From the NCBI RefSeq assembly GCF_014697425.1, contig NZ_JACJRU010000013.1, positions 111,300 to 175,299 on the forward strand: a stretch of 64,000 nucleotides of DNA, read 5' to 3'. Positions 17,419 to 26,678 of the stretch are shown piece after piece; the stretch's first letter is position 1, and each line of letters begins with the position of its first letter. The stretch comes from Nostoc sp. FACHB-110. GTDB lineage: Bacteria; Cyanobacteriota; Cyanobacteriia; Cyanobacteriales; Nostocaceae. The notes under the pieces were generated by a model. The model was given only the letters and a program-made list of their open reading frames with translations, had not been told where the DNA came from and did not search any database. A program made the position numbers and the translations under genes.

Positions 17419-18037
17419 GAATATTTAACTCCCTACCCAATGTTGCTAAGTTAATCGGCAGAAGTCCACGCTCATCCATGATGCTTTCGGATTTAAGGTC
17501 GTGGATTAAGATTTTGGCATTATTTGGTTTTTGGGTTGTGGCTGCTGATTGTTGACTTTGTTTTGGAATGGTTGATAAGCCCATTTGTTTGAGCAGTCGT
17601 TTGATATGGCGATCGCTCAATTCAATTCCCAATTCTTTAGCCAAATGTTTGCTTAACCAGCTGATTGTCCAGCGTCTAAAACAGTAGCCATAATCACGGG
17701 GACTTTGACTAATCAGTTCTTTTAAACGTTCTGAATAGGCCTCATTCACTGTTTTCGGACGACCAATTGGACAATCTTGCCATTGGTGGGCCATACCAGT
17801 GCGTGCTATGTGCGTCCAATGTCTGACTGTCGCTGTACTACATTTTAGGGTTCGACAAATTTCAACTTGAGATTTTCCCTGATCAGCTAGCAACATAATT
17901 TGAATGCGCTGGCGATATTGATTAGGTAAATCTTCTTGCAAACTCTTTTGCAGCAGTTTGCGCTGAAAAGGCGTTAATATCTGCTCTTGCACCAGATCAT
18001 TGCCTTTGCAAGTAATTTGATTATTCTGCTGTGACAT
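17312..18037 (-). CDS. HTH protein related to the N-terminus of IS630-type transposases, overlapping the exporter gene
   Basis: 241 residues. Residues about 35-150 resemble the helix-turn-helix plus winged-helix part of IS630-family transposases (MLLADQGKSQVEICRTLKCSTATVRHWTHIARTG, CPIGRPKTVNEAYSERLKEL, YCFRRWTISWLSKHLAKELGIELSDRHIKRLLKQMGL). The DDE catalytic half is absent; instead there is a 90-residue tail. The last 35 codons are read out of frame with the first codons of the ABC gene. It could be a domesticated regulator coupled to the exporter. A truncated transposase is the alternative. Confidence 0.75.
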   Translation of the reverse strand: MSQQNNQITCKGNDLVQEQILTPFQRKLLQKSLQEDLPNQYRQRIQIMLLADQGKSQVEICRTLKCSTATVRHWTHIARTGMAHQWQDCPIGRPKTVNEAYSERLKELISQSPRDYGYCFRRWTISWLSKHLAKELGIELSDRHIKRLLKQMGLSTIPKQSQQSAATTQKPNNAKILIHDLKSESIMDERGLLPINLATLGRELNIHGGKSLRAVNFATTVEQIFGLLSDGSRMAFLWPRI

Positions 18038-18579
18038 ATTTAGTAATCGTTGGGAGAATCGACTTAGCTAAATAACTGGTACAACTGTTTAACTAATACG
18101 ATGAAATAAGTCTCCGATTCGTCTTATCACATGAATGATGTAACAATGCTTATTATTCTCATTCAAATCTACTTTGTCAAGTTAAAAATAGGTAAAGAGA
18201 CCTCACAAGCGGGGGTCAACACTATAATTAGAAATTCGCTATATCATAAAAAAATCTTAACTGAATATACTTAATTTCCTCTGATAAATTTTTATTTTGC
18301 CAAATTATTAATTAAATATAAACAAAATAATTATGGCAAAATCAATAATTTTATATTTGCTTTGGGATCGCTACTAATTTCGTGCCAAATTAGTAACAGT
18401 AAAGAGACAAAATCAAACTTGATTTCACTCATGTGATGTTTTAAATTAATATATGCATTCTCTGATGAATTAGTAAGTGGTCATCATGAATTGCGTACAC
18501 AAAAAAATCTGAAAGAGTGACTAGTATTGTTACTCAGCACTTTCAAATCAGAACTCAGGGGGTTAACCCTTTGACCACG
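18038..18579. other. Divergent intergenic region between exporter operon and NB-ARC gene
   Basis: AT-rich, about 480 bp without a convincing gene; probably holds both divergent promoters. A perfect 10-bp palindrome GGGTTAACCC lies roughly 20-30 bp before the chosen NB-ARC start and could be an operator. An in-frame GTG at 18517 would extend the downstream protein through it. Confidence 0.5.
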
Positions 18580-19947
18580 ATGATTAACCAAGATTTTCTT
18601 CAAACCTTAGCGACGGCGAAAGGTGTATCTAATCTTGAACTAGATGTTGTAGTTTTAGCAATGGATGGTGATTCAACTCCAGCAATTGCCAAGAAGTTGA
18701 ATGTTAGTGAAGATACTGTTCGCAAGAGACTCAGCGAGGTATATCGTAAGTTTCAAATTCCCGGAAGTGGCCCTGTCAAGTTAACTAAATTACAACAAAT
18801 TTTAGTATCTCAGTATCAACAATATCTGAGTCAAAGCTATTCAGATTTGCCCAATCATCTCCCAAGTGATGGACAACAAGACATTAATCTGCATCACATT
18901 TGGAATGGCGCGCCTGATGTCTCAGCTTTTTATGGACGGACTGAAGAACTAGCAACATTAGAAAAATGGATTGTGCGCGATCGCTGTCGAATTGTAGCAT
19001 TGTTAGGTATGGGAGGAATTGGCAAAACTTATCTGTCTGTAAAGTTAGCTAGGCAAATTCAAGAGCGCTTTGAATACATTATTTGGCAATCTCTCCATCA
19101 AGCCCCAACAATTCAGGATGTTTTAGCCAATTTAATTACAATCTTATCTCAGCCACAGAAAATTGATTTGCCAGAAGCCCTCGATCAAAGAGTTTCATTA
19201 TTAATCAAATATTTGCGCGAAAAGCATTGTTTATTAGTGTTAGACGCTGTAGAAATAGTCTTAGATAGTAGCACAGTTTTTTGGCGTTATCACAATGAAT
19301 CAGAAGGTTACGGTATACTATTAAGACGTTTAGGAGAAGAACAGCATCAAAGCTGTTTATTGATGACAAGTATAGAAAAACCCCGAGAAATTGCTCTGTT
19401 AGAAAGTTCTACAGGTTGTGTGCGTGCCTTGGAACTCAAAGGTCTAAAACCAGAAGCCGCACAAAAAATTTTGCAGAGTAAGAGTTTGACTGGAGAACAA
19501 CAATGGTCAACATTAATTCAAACTTATCGAGGTAATCCTCTAGCCCTAAAAATAGTGGCTACTACAATTCAAGAAGTATTTAGCTGTAATGTTGATGAAT
19601 TTCTCAAGTATGAATTTTTAGTAGTGAGTGATATGTTTCGAGAAATTCTTGATTGGCAGTTTAAGCGTCTGTCAAATGCAGAAAAAGAAATTATGTATTA
19701 TTTAGCTAAACAAAATAATTTAGTCTCTGTTCAGAACCTACAACAGGCTATGCAAAATTCCATAACTACCTCAGAGTTGATTGTAGCTTTAGAATCGCTA
19801 GGCGGGCGATCGCTGCTAGAAAAAGTTCAAAGTGAAGATAAAAATACTAGTGAAACTCTTTTTTCTCTCCAGCCTGTTGTGAGAAATTATGTGAACAAAT
19901 TAATTCCTGTATCCAAAAGATTAAATGAAGATAAAAAACGCGCATAA
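18580..19947 (+). CDS. LuxR-type HTH plus NB-ARC ATPase, no C-terminal repeats
   Basis: 455 residues from the ATG at 18580 (476 if the GTG at 18517 is used; the HTH homology begins right after 18580). A LuxR-like HTH (STPAIAKKLNVSEDTVRKRLSEVYRKF) is followed by an NB-ARC domain with P-loop LLGMGGIGKT, an hhhhD region CLLVLDAVEIVL, and a winged-helix part. Cyanobacterial relatives usually continue into WD40, TPR or pentapeptide sensor repeats; this one stops after the ATPase. It may be a regulator of the neighbouring export operon (inference). Confidence 0.82.
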   Translation: MINQDFLQTLATAKGVSNLELDVVVLAMDGDSTPAIAKKLNVSEDTVRKRLSEVYRKFQIPGSGPVKLTKLQQILVSQYQQYLSQSYSDLPNHLPSDGQQDINLHHIWNGAPDVSAFYGRTEELATLEKWIVRDRCRIVALLGMGGIGKTYLSVKLARQIQERFEYIIWQSLHQAPTIQDVLANLITILSQPQKIDLPEALDQRVSLLIKYLREKHCLLVLDAVEIVLDSSTVFWRYHNESEGYGILLRRLGEEQHQSCLLMTSIEKPREIALLESSTGCVRALELKGLKPEAAQKILQSKSLTGEQQWSTLIQTYRGNPLALKIVATTIQEVFSCNVDEFLKYEFLVVSDMFREILDWQFKRLSNAEKEIMYYLAKQNNLVSVQNLQQAMQNSITTSELIVALESLGGRSLLEKVQSEDKNTSETLFSLQPVVRNYVNKLIPVSKRLNEDKKRA

Positions 19948-20020
19948 AACTTCCCCATAGTGCTTACAAAGCAAAACGAAAAATCAAGGAGAGATAAAGG
20001 GAAGTGGGGAGTAGGAAGAT

Positions 20021-20105
20021 CACAAGTGTAGGTTTTTTAAAGAGTGATGAGTAATTACTCTAAAAATCACGATTGAATCAGAGTTTTATCACCCCTACAC
20101 CTGTG
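20021..20105. terminator. Inverted repeat between convergent genes
   Basis: Outer arms CACAAGTGTAGG and CCTACACCTGTG (one mismatch) enclose an AT-rich part with the palindrome GAGTAATTACTC. It lies between the + NB-ARC gene and the - phosphoesterase gene and may end both transcripts. Confidence 0.45.
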
Positions 20106-20130
20106 AAGTCTGAAAATAACTATTGTTTGA

Positions 20131-21249
20131 TTACGGTGCTGGAACGGCTACGCGATTTCCGGGAACAATTTGTGGTTGATATGAAAACACTTCTCGGCTG
20201 GAGGGATCGACAGTCACTTTAACCCACTGTACGTCGTTAGTACCGTTGGCTTGATTGTCGCCAAATGTCTCAACCCGGGTGAAGTTTTCTAGCCGTCTAC
20301 CTTGAGAATCTAAAAATGGCTTATCAATTCGGAAGTAATGAGAGTCGCCATGTACATAAGCTACAGGTTTACGAAAAGCAATGACTTCATCGCGTAATGC
20401 TAATAAAAAGTCTTTAAAGCCATCAGGTTGTTGATCTGTTTCTACAAGGGTTTTTGGATCGCGCAAAGGCGATCTAGTACCATCAGACAGATCCCATCCA
20501 GGTTCAGCTTGGGAGATTAACATTACTGCTGCCGAGTTGCGTTCTTTTGCCACTTTAAAAGTCTCTTTTAGCCACGCAATATTCGCTGCGTTTCTGGCTA
20601 AATACTCATTTTCGTTAGGTGCAGTGTCGCATAAGTTATTACAAGAACCTTGAATGTTGAGGGTGGCATAAGTAACTCTGCCAACTGTCCAACGTCGATT
20701 TTCCACACAAGGCACTTCACCATTCACACCAAGACACAGAGGTGTAGTTTGTACTTCTTGAAGTAATCGACGTTTACCCAAAGAAAAAGGAGTGCTAAAG
20801 AATATTTGACGCTCGTAGTCGAGGCGTTCTAGAGAATTGAATCCGCCATTGGAAGCCCTATCGCAATCTGTCCAATCGTTGTCACCGGGGGTAAAAGCTG
20901 CGGGAGCTTCTAGAGCATCAAAGTAACTTTTGGCTTTGGCATATAAAGCATTGTCACAGAGGCTATTAGAACCAGCTTTGAGATCACCATCATGAACAGT
21001 GAAAGCTAGTTTCTGCGAATTCATATCATCAATCAGTCTTGTTACACCAGCTTCTTGAGCAGCTGAGTAAGGTAAGTCACCCCAAAGTCCAATTTCATAA
21101 GATGCATTGGCATTTTCTCTGTCTTTGGCAAATACCAAATTCCCGGCAATGGAGATTAAAAACGGTATAGTCAGAGCTAGTAAACACATTTTTAAGAGTA
21201 AATGTGTATGATTTATGCGTCGCAATAATGAGTAGTCAAGCTTGGTCAT
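20131..21249 (-). CDS. Secreted calcineurin-like metallophosphoesterase
   Basis: About 372 residues from the ATG at 21249, with GAGG at a good distance; an ATG two codons earlier is too close to it. The N-terminus has a signal-type hydrophobic segment (LLKMCLLALTIPFLISIAG). Metal-site motifs of the calcineurin-like fold follow in order: GLWGDLPYS, VHDGDLKAG, TPGDNDWTDC, SQAEPGWD and VHGDSHYFRI. The substrate is unknown. Several Cys pairs suggest disulfides in the periplasm. It is monocistronic. Confidence 0.85.
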   Translation of the reverse strand: MTKLDYSLLRRINHTHLLLKMCLLALTIPFLISIAGNLVFAKDRENANASYEIGLWGDLPYSAAQEAGVTRLIDDMNSQKLAFTVHDGDLKAGSNSLCDNALYAKAKSYFDALEAPAAFTPGDNDWTDCDRASNGGFNSLERLDYERQIFFSTPFSLGKRRLLQEVQTTPLCLGVNGEVPCVENRRWTVGRVTYATLNIQGSCNNLCDTAPNENEYLARNAANIAWLKETFKVAKERNSAAVMLISQAEPGWDLSDGTRSPLRDPKTLVETDQQPDGFKDFLLALRDEVIAFRKPVAYVHGDSHYFRIDKPFLDSQGRRLENFTRVETFGDNQANGTNDVQWVKVTVDPSSREVFSYQPQIVPGNRVAVPAP

Positions 21250-21511
21250 TACCATATCCTCGATTCTGATGACATTAACAGCATTTTGAACAAATAGCTG
21301 CTGCCCACACCGTTCTAATTAGGAATTCAGACTACCGGATTGTCTATGGCGAATAGGTTATGAATAGGTTATGAAGAAAAAAAATTTACAGATTGCACGA
21401 GATTTTCTATTTTGTATTTCCTGTTAAAGCCAAAAAAATGCCAAAAATATTTGAGATTGCTATATGCTTTCAGTAATTAAATTGATAATAAGCATAAATT
21501 GGTAAACAAAA

Positions 21512-23011
21512 GTGAATCTTCCTTTAATTAATCGTGCAGAAGAACATCATGAGAAAATAGCCATTGTTGCAGATGAAGGCACATTTACATATCAAGATTT
21601 GCTACAAGCTTCTAGTCAAATAGCGGCAAATCTATTACAAAATACAGTAGATTTACAAGAACAGCGAGTAGCTTTTTTGATTCCGCCTGGATTTGAGTAT
21701 GTAGCGACACAGTGGGGAATTTGGCGGGCTGGGGGGATAGCTGTACCTCTGTGTACTTCGCACCCACGACCAGAATTAGAGTATGTAATTATCAATTCAG
21801 GCGCATCGGTAATTGTTGCCCATCCGCAGTATGAGGATATCATGCGATCGCTCGCCACAGAAAACAATCTCAGATTTATCCTGACTTCGGAAGCATTACC
21901 AGATACTATTGTTAGTCTGCCAGAAATAGATATTACTCGGCGTGCGTTAATTCTCTATACCAGTGGGACAACAGGCAAACCAAAGGGTGTGGTAACAACT
22001 CATCAAAATATCCAAGCACAAGTTACCAGTTTAATTACAGCTTGGGAATGGACATCAAGCGATCGCATTTTACACGTACTCCCACTACATCATATTCATG
22101 GCATTATCAACGTCCTCACCTGTGCTTTGTGGGCTGGCGCAGAATGTCTGATGTTAAGCAAATTCGATGCAGAAGTTGTCTGGAATCGCATTTCTACTGG
22201 TGACTTAACCTTATTTATGGCAGTGCCAACGATTTATGTAAAATTAATCGCCGCTTGGGAAAGCACCACAGCTGAACGCCAACAAACTATGAGCGCAGGT
22301 TGTAAAAAAATGCGTCTAATGGTTTCTGGTTCCGCCGCTTTACCAGTACAGGTTTTAGAAAAATGGCAAACTATCAGTGGTCATTTTCTTCTAGAACGCT
22401 ATGGAATGACCGAAATTGGCATGGCGTTGTCAAATTCTTTACATGGTCAACGTTATGCAGGTTATGTTGGTCAACCTTTACCGCAAGTAGAAGTAAGATT
22501 AGTTGATGAAAGTGGAGAAATAGTACCACCCGGAACACCAGGCGAAATCCAAGTTAAAAGCCCAGGTGTCTTTTTAGAATACTGGCAAAATCCCCAAGCA
22601 ACCGCCAAAACTTTTAAAGATGGCTGGTTTTGTACAGGAGATTTAGCTGTAGTGGAGAACGGAAACTATCGCATTCTTGGCAGAATGAGTGTAGATATTA
22701 TCAAAACTGGCGGCTATAAAGTATCTGCTTTAGAAATTGAAGAAGTGTTAAGAAATCATCCCGATATTCAAGAATGTGCAGTGGTGGGAGTTGCTGATTC
22801 TGAGTGGGGTGAGCGAGTTTGTGCGGCGTTGGTATTGCATCCCCAACGCCAGTTAACATTAGAATCGTTTCGGAGTTGGGCAAAAGAGCAATTAGCAGTT
22901 TATAAAGTGCCAACTAAAATACTCACAGTTGCCGAGTTACCCCGCAATGCAATGGGTAAAGTAACTAAGCCAGCAGTAGTTGAGTTATTTCGTTGCATAA
23001 TTGCGGGATGA
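21512..23011 (+). CDS. Acyl-CoA synthetase, malonyl-CoA synthetase (MatB/ACSF3)-like
   Basis: 499 residues of the AMP-forming adenylate family. Motifs are ILYTSGTTGKPKGV (P-loop A3), a YGMTEIGMAL core (A5), GWFCTGDLAV (A7), and the C-terminal GRMSVDIIKTGGYKVSALEIEE, with catalytic Lys in NAMGKVTK. The MTEIGMALSN string with GQPLPQVEVRLV resembles malonyl/methylmalonyl-CoA synthetases rather than acetyl-CoA synthetase. It would feed malonyl-CoA to fatty-acid or polyketide synthesis. The start is GTG at 21512 without a clear ribosome-binding site; the gene stands alone. Confidence 0.87.
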   Translation: MNLPLINRAEEHHEKIAIVADEGTFTYQDLLQASSQIAANLLQNTVDLQEQRVAFLIPPGFEYVATQWGIWRAGGIAVPLCTSHPRPELEYVIINSGASVIVAHPQYEDIMRSLATENNLRFILTSEALPDTIVSLPEIDITRRALILYTSGTTGKPKGVVTTHQNIQAQVTSLITAWEWTSSDRILHVLPLHHIHGIINVLTCALWAGAECLMLSKFDAEVVWNRISTGDLTLFMAVPTIYVKLIAAWESTTAERQQTMSAGCKKMRLMVSGSAALPVQVLEKWQTISGHFLLERYGMTEIGMALSNSLHGQRYAGYVGQPLPQVEVRLVDESGEIVPPGTPGEIQVKSPGVFLEYWQNPQATAKTFKDGWFCTGDLAVVENGNYRILGRMSVDIIKTGGYKVSALEIEEVLRNHPDIQECAVVGVADSEWGERVCAALVLHPQRQLTLESFRSWAKEQLAVYKVPTKILTVAELPRNAMGKVTKPAVVELFRCIIAG

Positions 23012-23015
23012 TTTA

Positions 23016-23213
23016 GCTCGCGCAAAGGCGCAAAGACGCCAAGAGAACAAGGAGTTTGAAATCCTGTCTGATCCAATTTCATCCCATGATTCAGCAACGC
23101 CTAAAAATACGATCGCTCAAACTCTCATTCTCCGCGCCTCCCTTCGGGTTCGCAGTTCCTTCAAGTCGGCAAAGCCGCCCAACGGACTGCTCACTGCGTC
23201 TCTGCGTGAGTAA
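23016..23213. repeat. Dispersed palindromic repeat
   Basis: Related arms CGCGCAAAGGCGCAAAGACGC near the left end and GCGTCTCTGCGTGAG at the right end enclose smaller GC-rich hairpins (TTCGGGTTCG, GTCGGCAAAGCCGCC). The composition is far GC-richer than the neighbours. A 70-codon open frame within it is a by-product. Confidence 0.6.
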
Positions 23214-23226
23214 ACAATCATAGTCT

Positions 23227-25482
23227 TCATTCCTTAACGCGCACGTTGGGAGGACACCAAAACAAATTTTTGCTGGAAATACCCAAAGATTCTAAAATTT
23301 CCCGCATAATTTCTGTGCAGTACATCCAATGTTCCAAGTCATCATACATCCGGTCGGGGTTAAACTCGACATTGTAATGCAGCACATTGGGAATATCTAA
23401 AAACTCATCAGAGTTTTGGGGCGAAAGTAGCAAAAGTTGAAATGGTTTACCTTGGCAGTGTTTTTCTAGTTTGCTGACTAAATCTAACACGCCGCCGCGA
23501 TCGCATATACCCGTGCGGACAAACAGTGCTTGGTCGCAATTTTCAACTGTGTACCAAAATCTTTGAGAACGTGCTGTGTAGCGTACCCGCATCCGTTCAT
23601 ACACAGGAGACATATCATATACAGGGTTGTCTGTGGCTTCCACTTCATGGGCAAAGGATAAACCAGACCATTTGCTGTGATAAATTCTCCCTGCTTCTGG
23701 ACTGTAATCTAGCAAGCTGGGATTCCACATATCATCAAAACGATTTTCGATGATATCTGCGATGTCTGCAATCTTGGTAGTGCGGGTTAAGTCAAAGGGA
23801 AAAGCCGGGCCATCATATTCCATTTTATACAGCATCATCCGCACCGCACAGCGATCGCCCAATGGCACAATTGCTACGCGACTAATGTCTGATAATTTAC
23901 ATTGATATTCAAATAACACCGCCGACTGTGAGGGAATTTTCACTCGACTTTCCAGCCCATCTTTACCTATCATCATCGTGCGGAAGGGAATATCTGGGTG
24001 TAATGGGTCTTCGTAAACACCTGCTGGTACGGCTTTTAATGCCTGCCGGACTTCTTTCCACATGGGATGGATATTATATTCATGGTCTGATTCGTTGATT
24101 ACCCAGAGATGACTTTCATCTTTTTGCAAGATTCCCAAATGCCCATCATAAAACAAAACTTGGGAGTCATTCGGGGCAAATAAATTAAAAGCGGCAGTAT
24201 ATTCTAAATCAGAACCTGACGGTATTTCTACGGTTGTAGCGATCGCGCCATCTTCCTGTACAGCAAAAAACGGCAGTGTTCCCGGCTGGGGATTTTTGGC
24301 AACGTAAATACCTGGAAGCAACTTGGCTTTGCTTTGCACAACCGTTTGGAGTTCTTGCCAATAAGGTGCAATGGTGTAATTGTAGGGTGATGGATTACTA
24401 ATTCGCAGACTTTTTTCTTCGATGTAGGCACAAACATAAAATCCCGCATGATCAAGATAAATCGGAATTTCGTTAGGTTGCCAGAAATGGGGATTTTCTT
24501 TGGCTAATTTGGCTTTGTCGATATCAAATAATTGTAAGTTTATCGCTTCAAACATCAAGCGATGACCGAAGGTGTTGGGATGCGCCGGGTCAAAAGATAT
24601 CCCTTCCCGCCAGCGTCCCTGGCCATTATCTAAGGCTGGCAACCAATTTAAAATCGGCACACCCCAATTTAACATACGATTGTGGGTATCTTTTAACAGC
24701 CAGTAATGCTCAGAAGAATAATTGTTATTTGGATAAACACCCCCTAAAATTGGCAACGCTCCGAGTTTGCGCGTCATTTTCACCAACTGCTGCAAACCGC
24801 TTTCAAACCGCCTTTGTACTGCCCGCCGTTCGTGGGGCGCACAATAAGCCAATCCTTCATTACCTAAAGATAAGGCAATAATTACTACATCAGGTTGTTC
24901 TGGTGTAACTACTGAAGCAAAGCGAGCGATCGTTCTGCTAACATTGGCTCCCGCTTCCGATACATTAACTACTCTATGTCCATATTTTTGTTCTAAAGCC
25001 TGCGTCAGTAGCCAGACCCAACCTTCAAACAACCAGGCTTTATGACCCACCGCTACAGAACTGCCGATGACAGCTATTTTTAAACCTTCGTCACCTTCGC
25101 GCCTGGGTTGATTTATTTTTATTGATTGTTCAATGTATCCGAAAGGATAAGTCTGTAAATAACCAAATGCTCCATCATCCACAATAATCGTACTGGAATG
25201 CTCATGGTTAATCGGTAGCCAACGATTCCACCCAAAAGCTTCCCATTGTCCATAACCTTTCGTATCAAAACGCACATATTTATATTCCACGTTCTGATTA
25301 TCGCCCCCATCTTTAGACGGCTGAATATCAATTTCATCTGTCCACCATATAGGATAGCGATCGCCACTGGTGTGCAGACGAACACATTTAGTAATATCCC
25401 AAGACCCTAATTCTGGTGTAGAGCCAACTAGACCAATAGATTCACCAGTTTGTGTATATGCAATAATCTGGAATTGATACAT
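23227..25482 (-). CDS. CBM20 + SGNH hydrolase + DUF1796-like three-part protein
   Basis: 751 residues from the ATG at 25482, where the starch-binding fold begins; an upstream GTG at 25545 would add 21 unrelated residues. Residues 1-105 look like CBM20 (GLVGSTPELGSWD, YPIWWTDEIDI, VEYKYVRFD). About 135-340 is an SGNH/GDSL hydrolase (VIGSSVAVG with the Ser, ALSLGNEG, and FDPAHPNTFGH with Asp/His). The last 210 residues (VPLGDRCAVRMMLYKMEYDG, PFDLTRT) match the DUF1796 putative cysteine-peptidase-like family. Such a fusion suggests an enzyme acting on a carbohydrate or lipid-linked glycan. No signal peptide is seen. Confidence 0.82.
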   Translation of the reverse strand: MYQFQIIAYTQTGESIGLVGSTPELGSWDITKCVRLHTSGDRYPIWWTDEIDIQPSKDGGDNQNVEYKYVRFDTKGYGQWEAFGWNRWLPINHEHSSTIIVDDGAFGYLQTYPFGYIEQSIKINQPRREGDEGLKIAVIGSSVAVGHKAWLFEGWVWLLTQALEQKYGHRVVNVSEAGANVSRTIARFASVVTPEQPDVVIIALSLGNEGLAYCAPHERRAVQRRFESGLQQLVKMTRKLGALPILGGVYPNNNYSSEHYWLLKDTHNRMLNWGVPILNWLPALDNGQGRWREGISFDPAHPNTFGHRLMFEAINLQLFDIDKAKLAKENPHFWQPNEIPIYLDHAGFYVCAYIEEKSLRISNPSPYNYTIAPYWQELQTVVQSKAKLLPGIYVAKNPQPGTLPFFAVQEDGAIATTVEIPSGSDLEYTAAFNLFAPNDSQVLFYDGHLGILQKDESHLWVINESDHEYNIHPMWKEVRQALKAVPAGVYEDPLHPDIPFRTMMIGKDGLESRVKIPSQSAVLFEYQCKLSDISRVAIVPLGDRCAVRMMLYKMEYDGPAFPFDLTRTTKIADIADIIENRFDDMWNPSLLDYSPEAGRIYHSKWSGLSFAHEVEATDNPVYDMSPVYERMRVRYTARSQRFWYTVENCDQALFVRTGICDRGGVLDLVSKLEKHCQGKPFQLLLLSPQNSDEFLDIPNVLHYNVEFNPDRMYDDLEHWMYCTEIMREILESLGISSKNLFWCPPNVRVKE

Positions 25483-26678
25483 ATATTTTTTGCTTATTGA
25501 AGAATAAAATGTTACAGAAATAAGTGAATTTTTATATGTTTTCACAGTATCATATACTACATCTCCAGCCCAGATTTAACTAGCTGTTAGTCTACCTCTA
25601 GGTAATGTTTGCCCAAAATTGCACTTTGAACTAGAGGCTAACTTTTTGGTCAATAGTACAAATTTTGAGATACTGTTCAATTCATTTTTCAAGATGGTCT
25701 AGGTAAACAATCAGTGTTGATAATTTGACCTATAGTCATCTTATTTGATTTATAAATTCCTCAAGGGGTCAGGCAATAGGTATTTGAAAAAGTAATGGAC
25801 GATGGGAAATCGCCCGATGAGTCATAATTGAGACTTTTCAAACCACCTCTAAGTGGAACACTATATGTAGGAGTTTTGTCAGAGTTGCTAAAGTTTAAAA
25901 ATTTGTCTGAGAAATTTGGCTAATTTTTATTTATTTTAATTTTAATATAAGCTACTAGTTTATAGTATCTCATTAATGACAAAGGCAACTATTTTTTCTT
26001 TGCAGATTTAGCATAATTTTGTTTACCAAATCTTAAATTAAGGTTAATCAAATTATAATTGAATAAGAATACATTCGCCGGAATTTAGTAGCCAGAATGT
26101 TAGAAAATTTAATCACATTCTGCTCGCTCAAAATAGACTAATGATTCTAAATTACTCTTCTATTCGTTTTTCATTCTTACTCTGTACTCTAGAGCGACTC
26201 ATTTGAGCAAACTTAAAGTAAAACGATATTATCTGTCATCTGCTATAACTGCGGCTTTAAAAATTAGGTGCAGAAAATCTTTCCGTATTTCAACTGATTT
26301 CGCTATAGGATAAGAAAGTTAAAACTTGTAGGGTACTAAAGTGTGACAAGTGGGGACTTTCTTCCCACTTTTCTATCCTCAAGCTAATTAACCTATGAAA
26401 ATTACATTGATCAAAACGCCACATCTTATCATTGCTGTTCTCATTGCGGCTAATTACATATTATTCTCTATGTTACTCAAGTATTTCGACGGTATTAGTT
26501 TATTGTTTAATAATTGATTTTTAGCGAATTAGATGGTTAGCTATAATTACTAATTTGCTTACTGTTGTTTGTTGTGCGATCGCTATTGCTCAAAAAGTAG
26601 CGATCGCATTTTTTATGCCTAAACAACCAAAGTTAACCTAGCATTTGAATGCAGATGTCGGTAATTTCTTAACTTTGA
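25483..26678. other. Long AT-rich intergenic region
   Basis: Nearly 1.2 kb with no strong gene. A hairpin with arms AAGTGGG/CCCACTT lies at 26348-26370. A 40-codon hydrophobic frame follows at 26395-26517. GCGATCGC-type sites cluster near 26576-26606. No RNA gene was recognised. Confidence 0.5.
26395..26517 (+). CDS. Possible 40-residue hydrophobic peptide
   Basis: ATG to TGA with one predicted membrane helix (HLIIAVLIAANYILFSMLL) after a short basic start. No ribosome-binding site is visible and homology is unknown. It follows the hairpin at 26348-26370. It could be a real small membrane protein or chance. Confidence 0.25.
   Translation: MKITLIKTPHLIIAVLIAANYILFSMLLKYFDGISLLFNN

Noticed and set aside
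6207..18424. Identical 14-mer AATCAAACTTGATT at 6207-6220 and 18411-18424, before the kinase gene and the NB-ARC gene
   Set aside because: Shared operator considered, but in AT-rich DNA of this length a few chance 14-mer pairs are expected; too weak without more copies.
23001..23213. 70-codon + strand frame after the acyl-CoA ligase
   Set aside because: It lies wholly in a palindromic GC-rich repeat.
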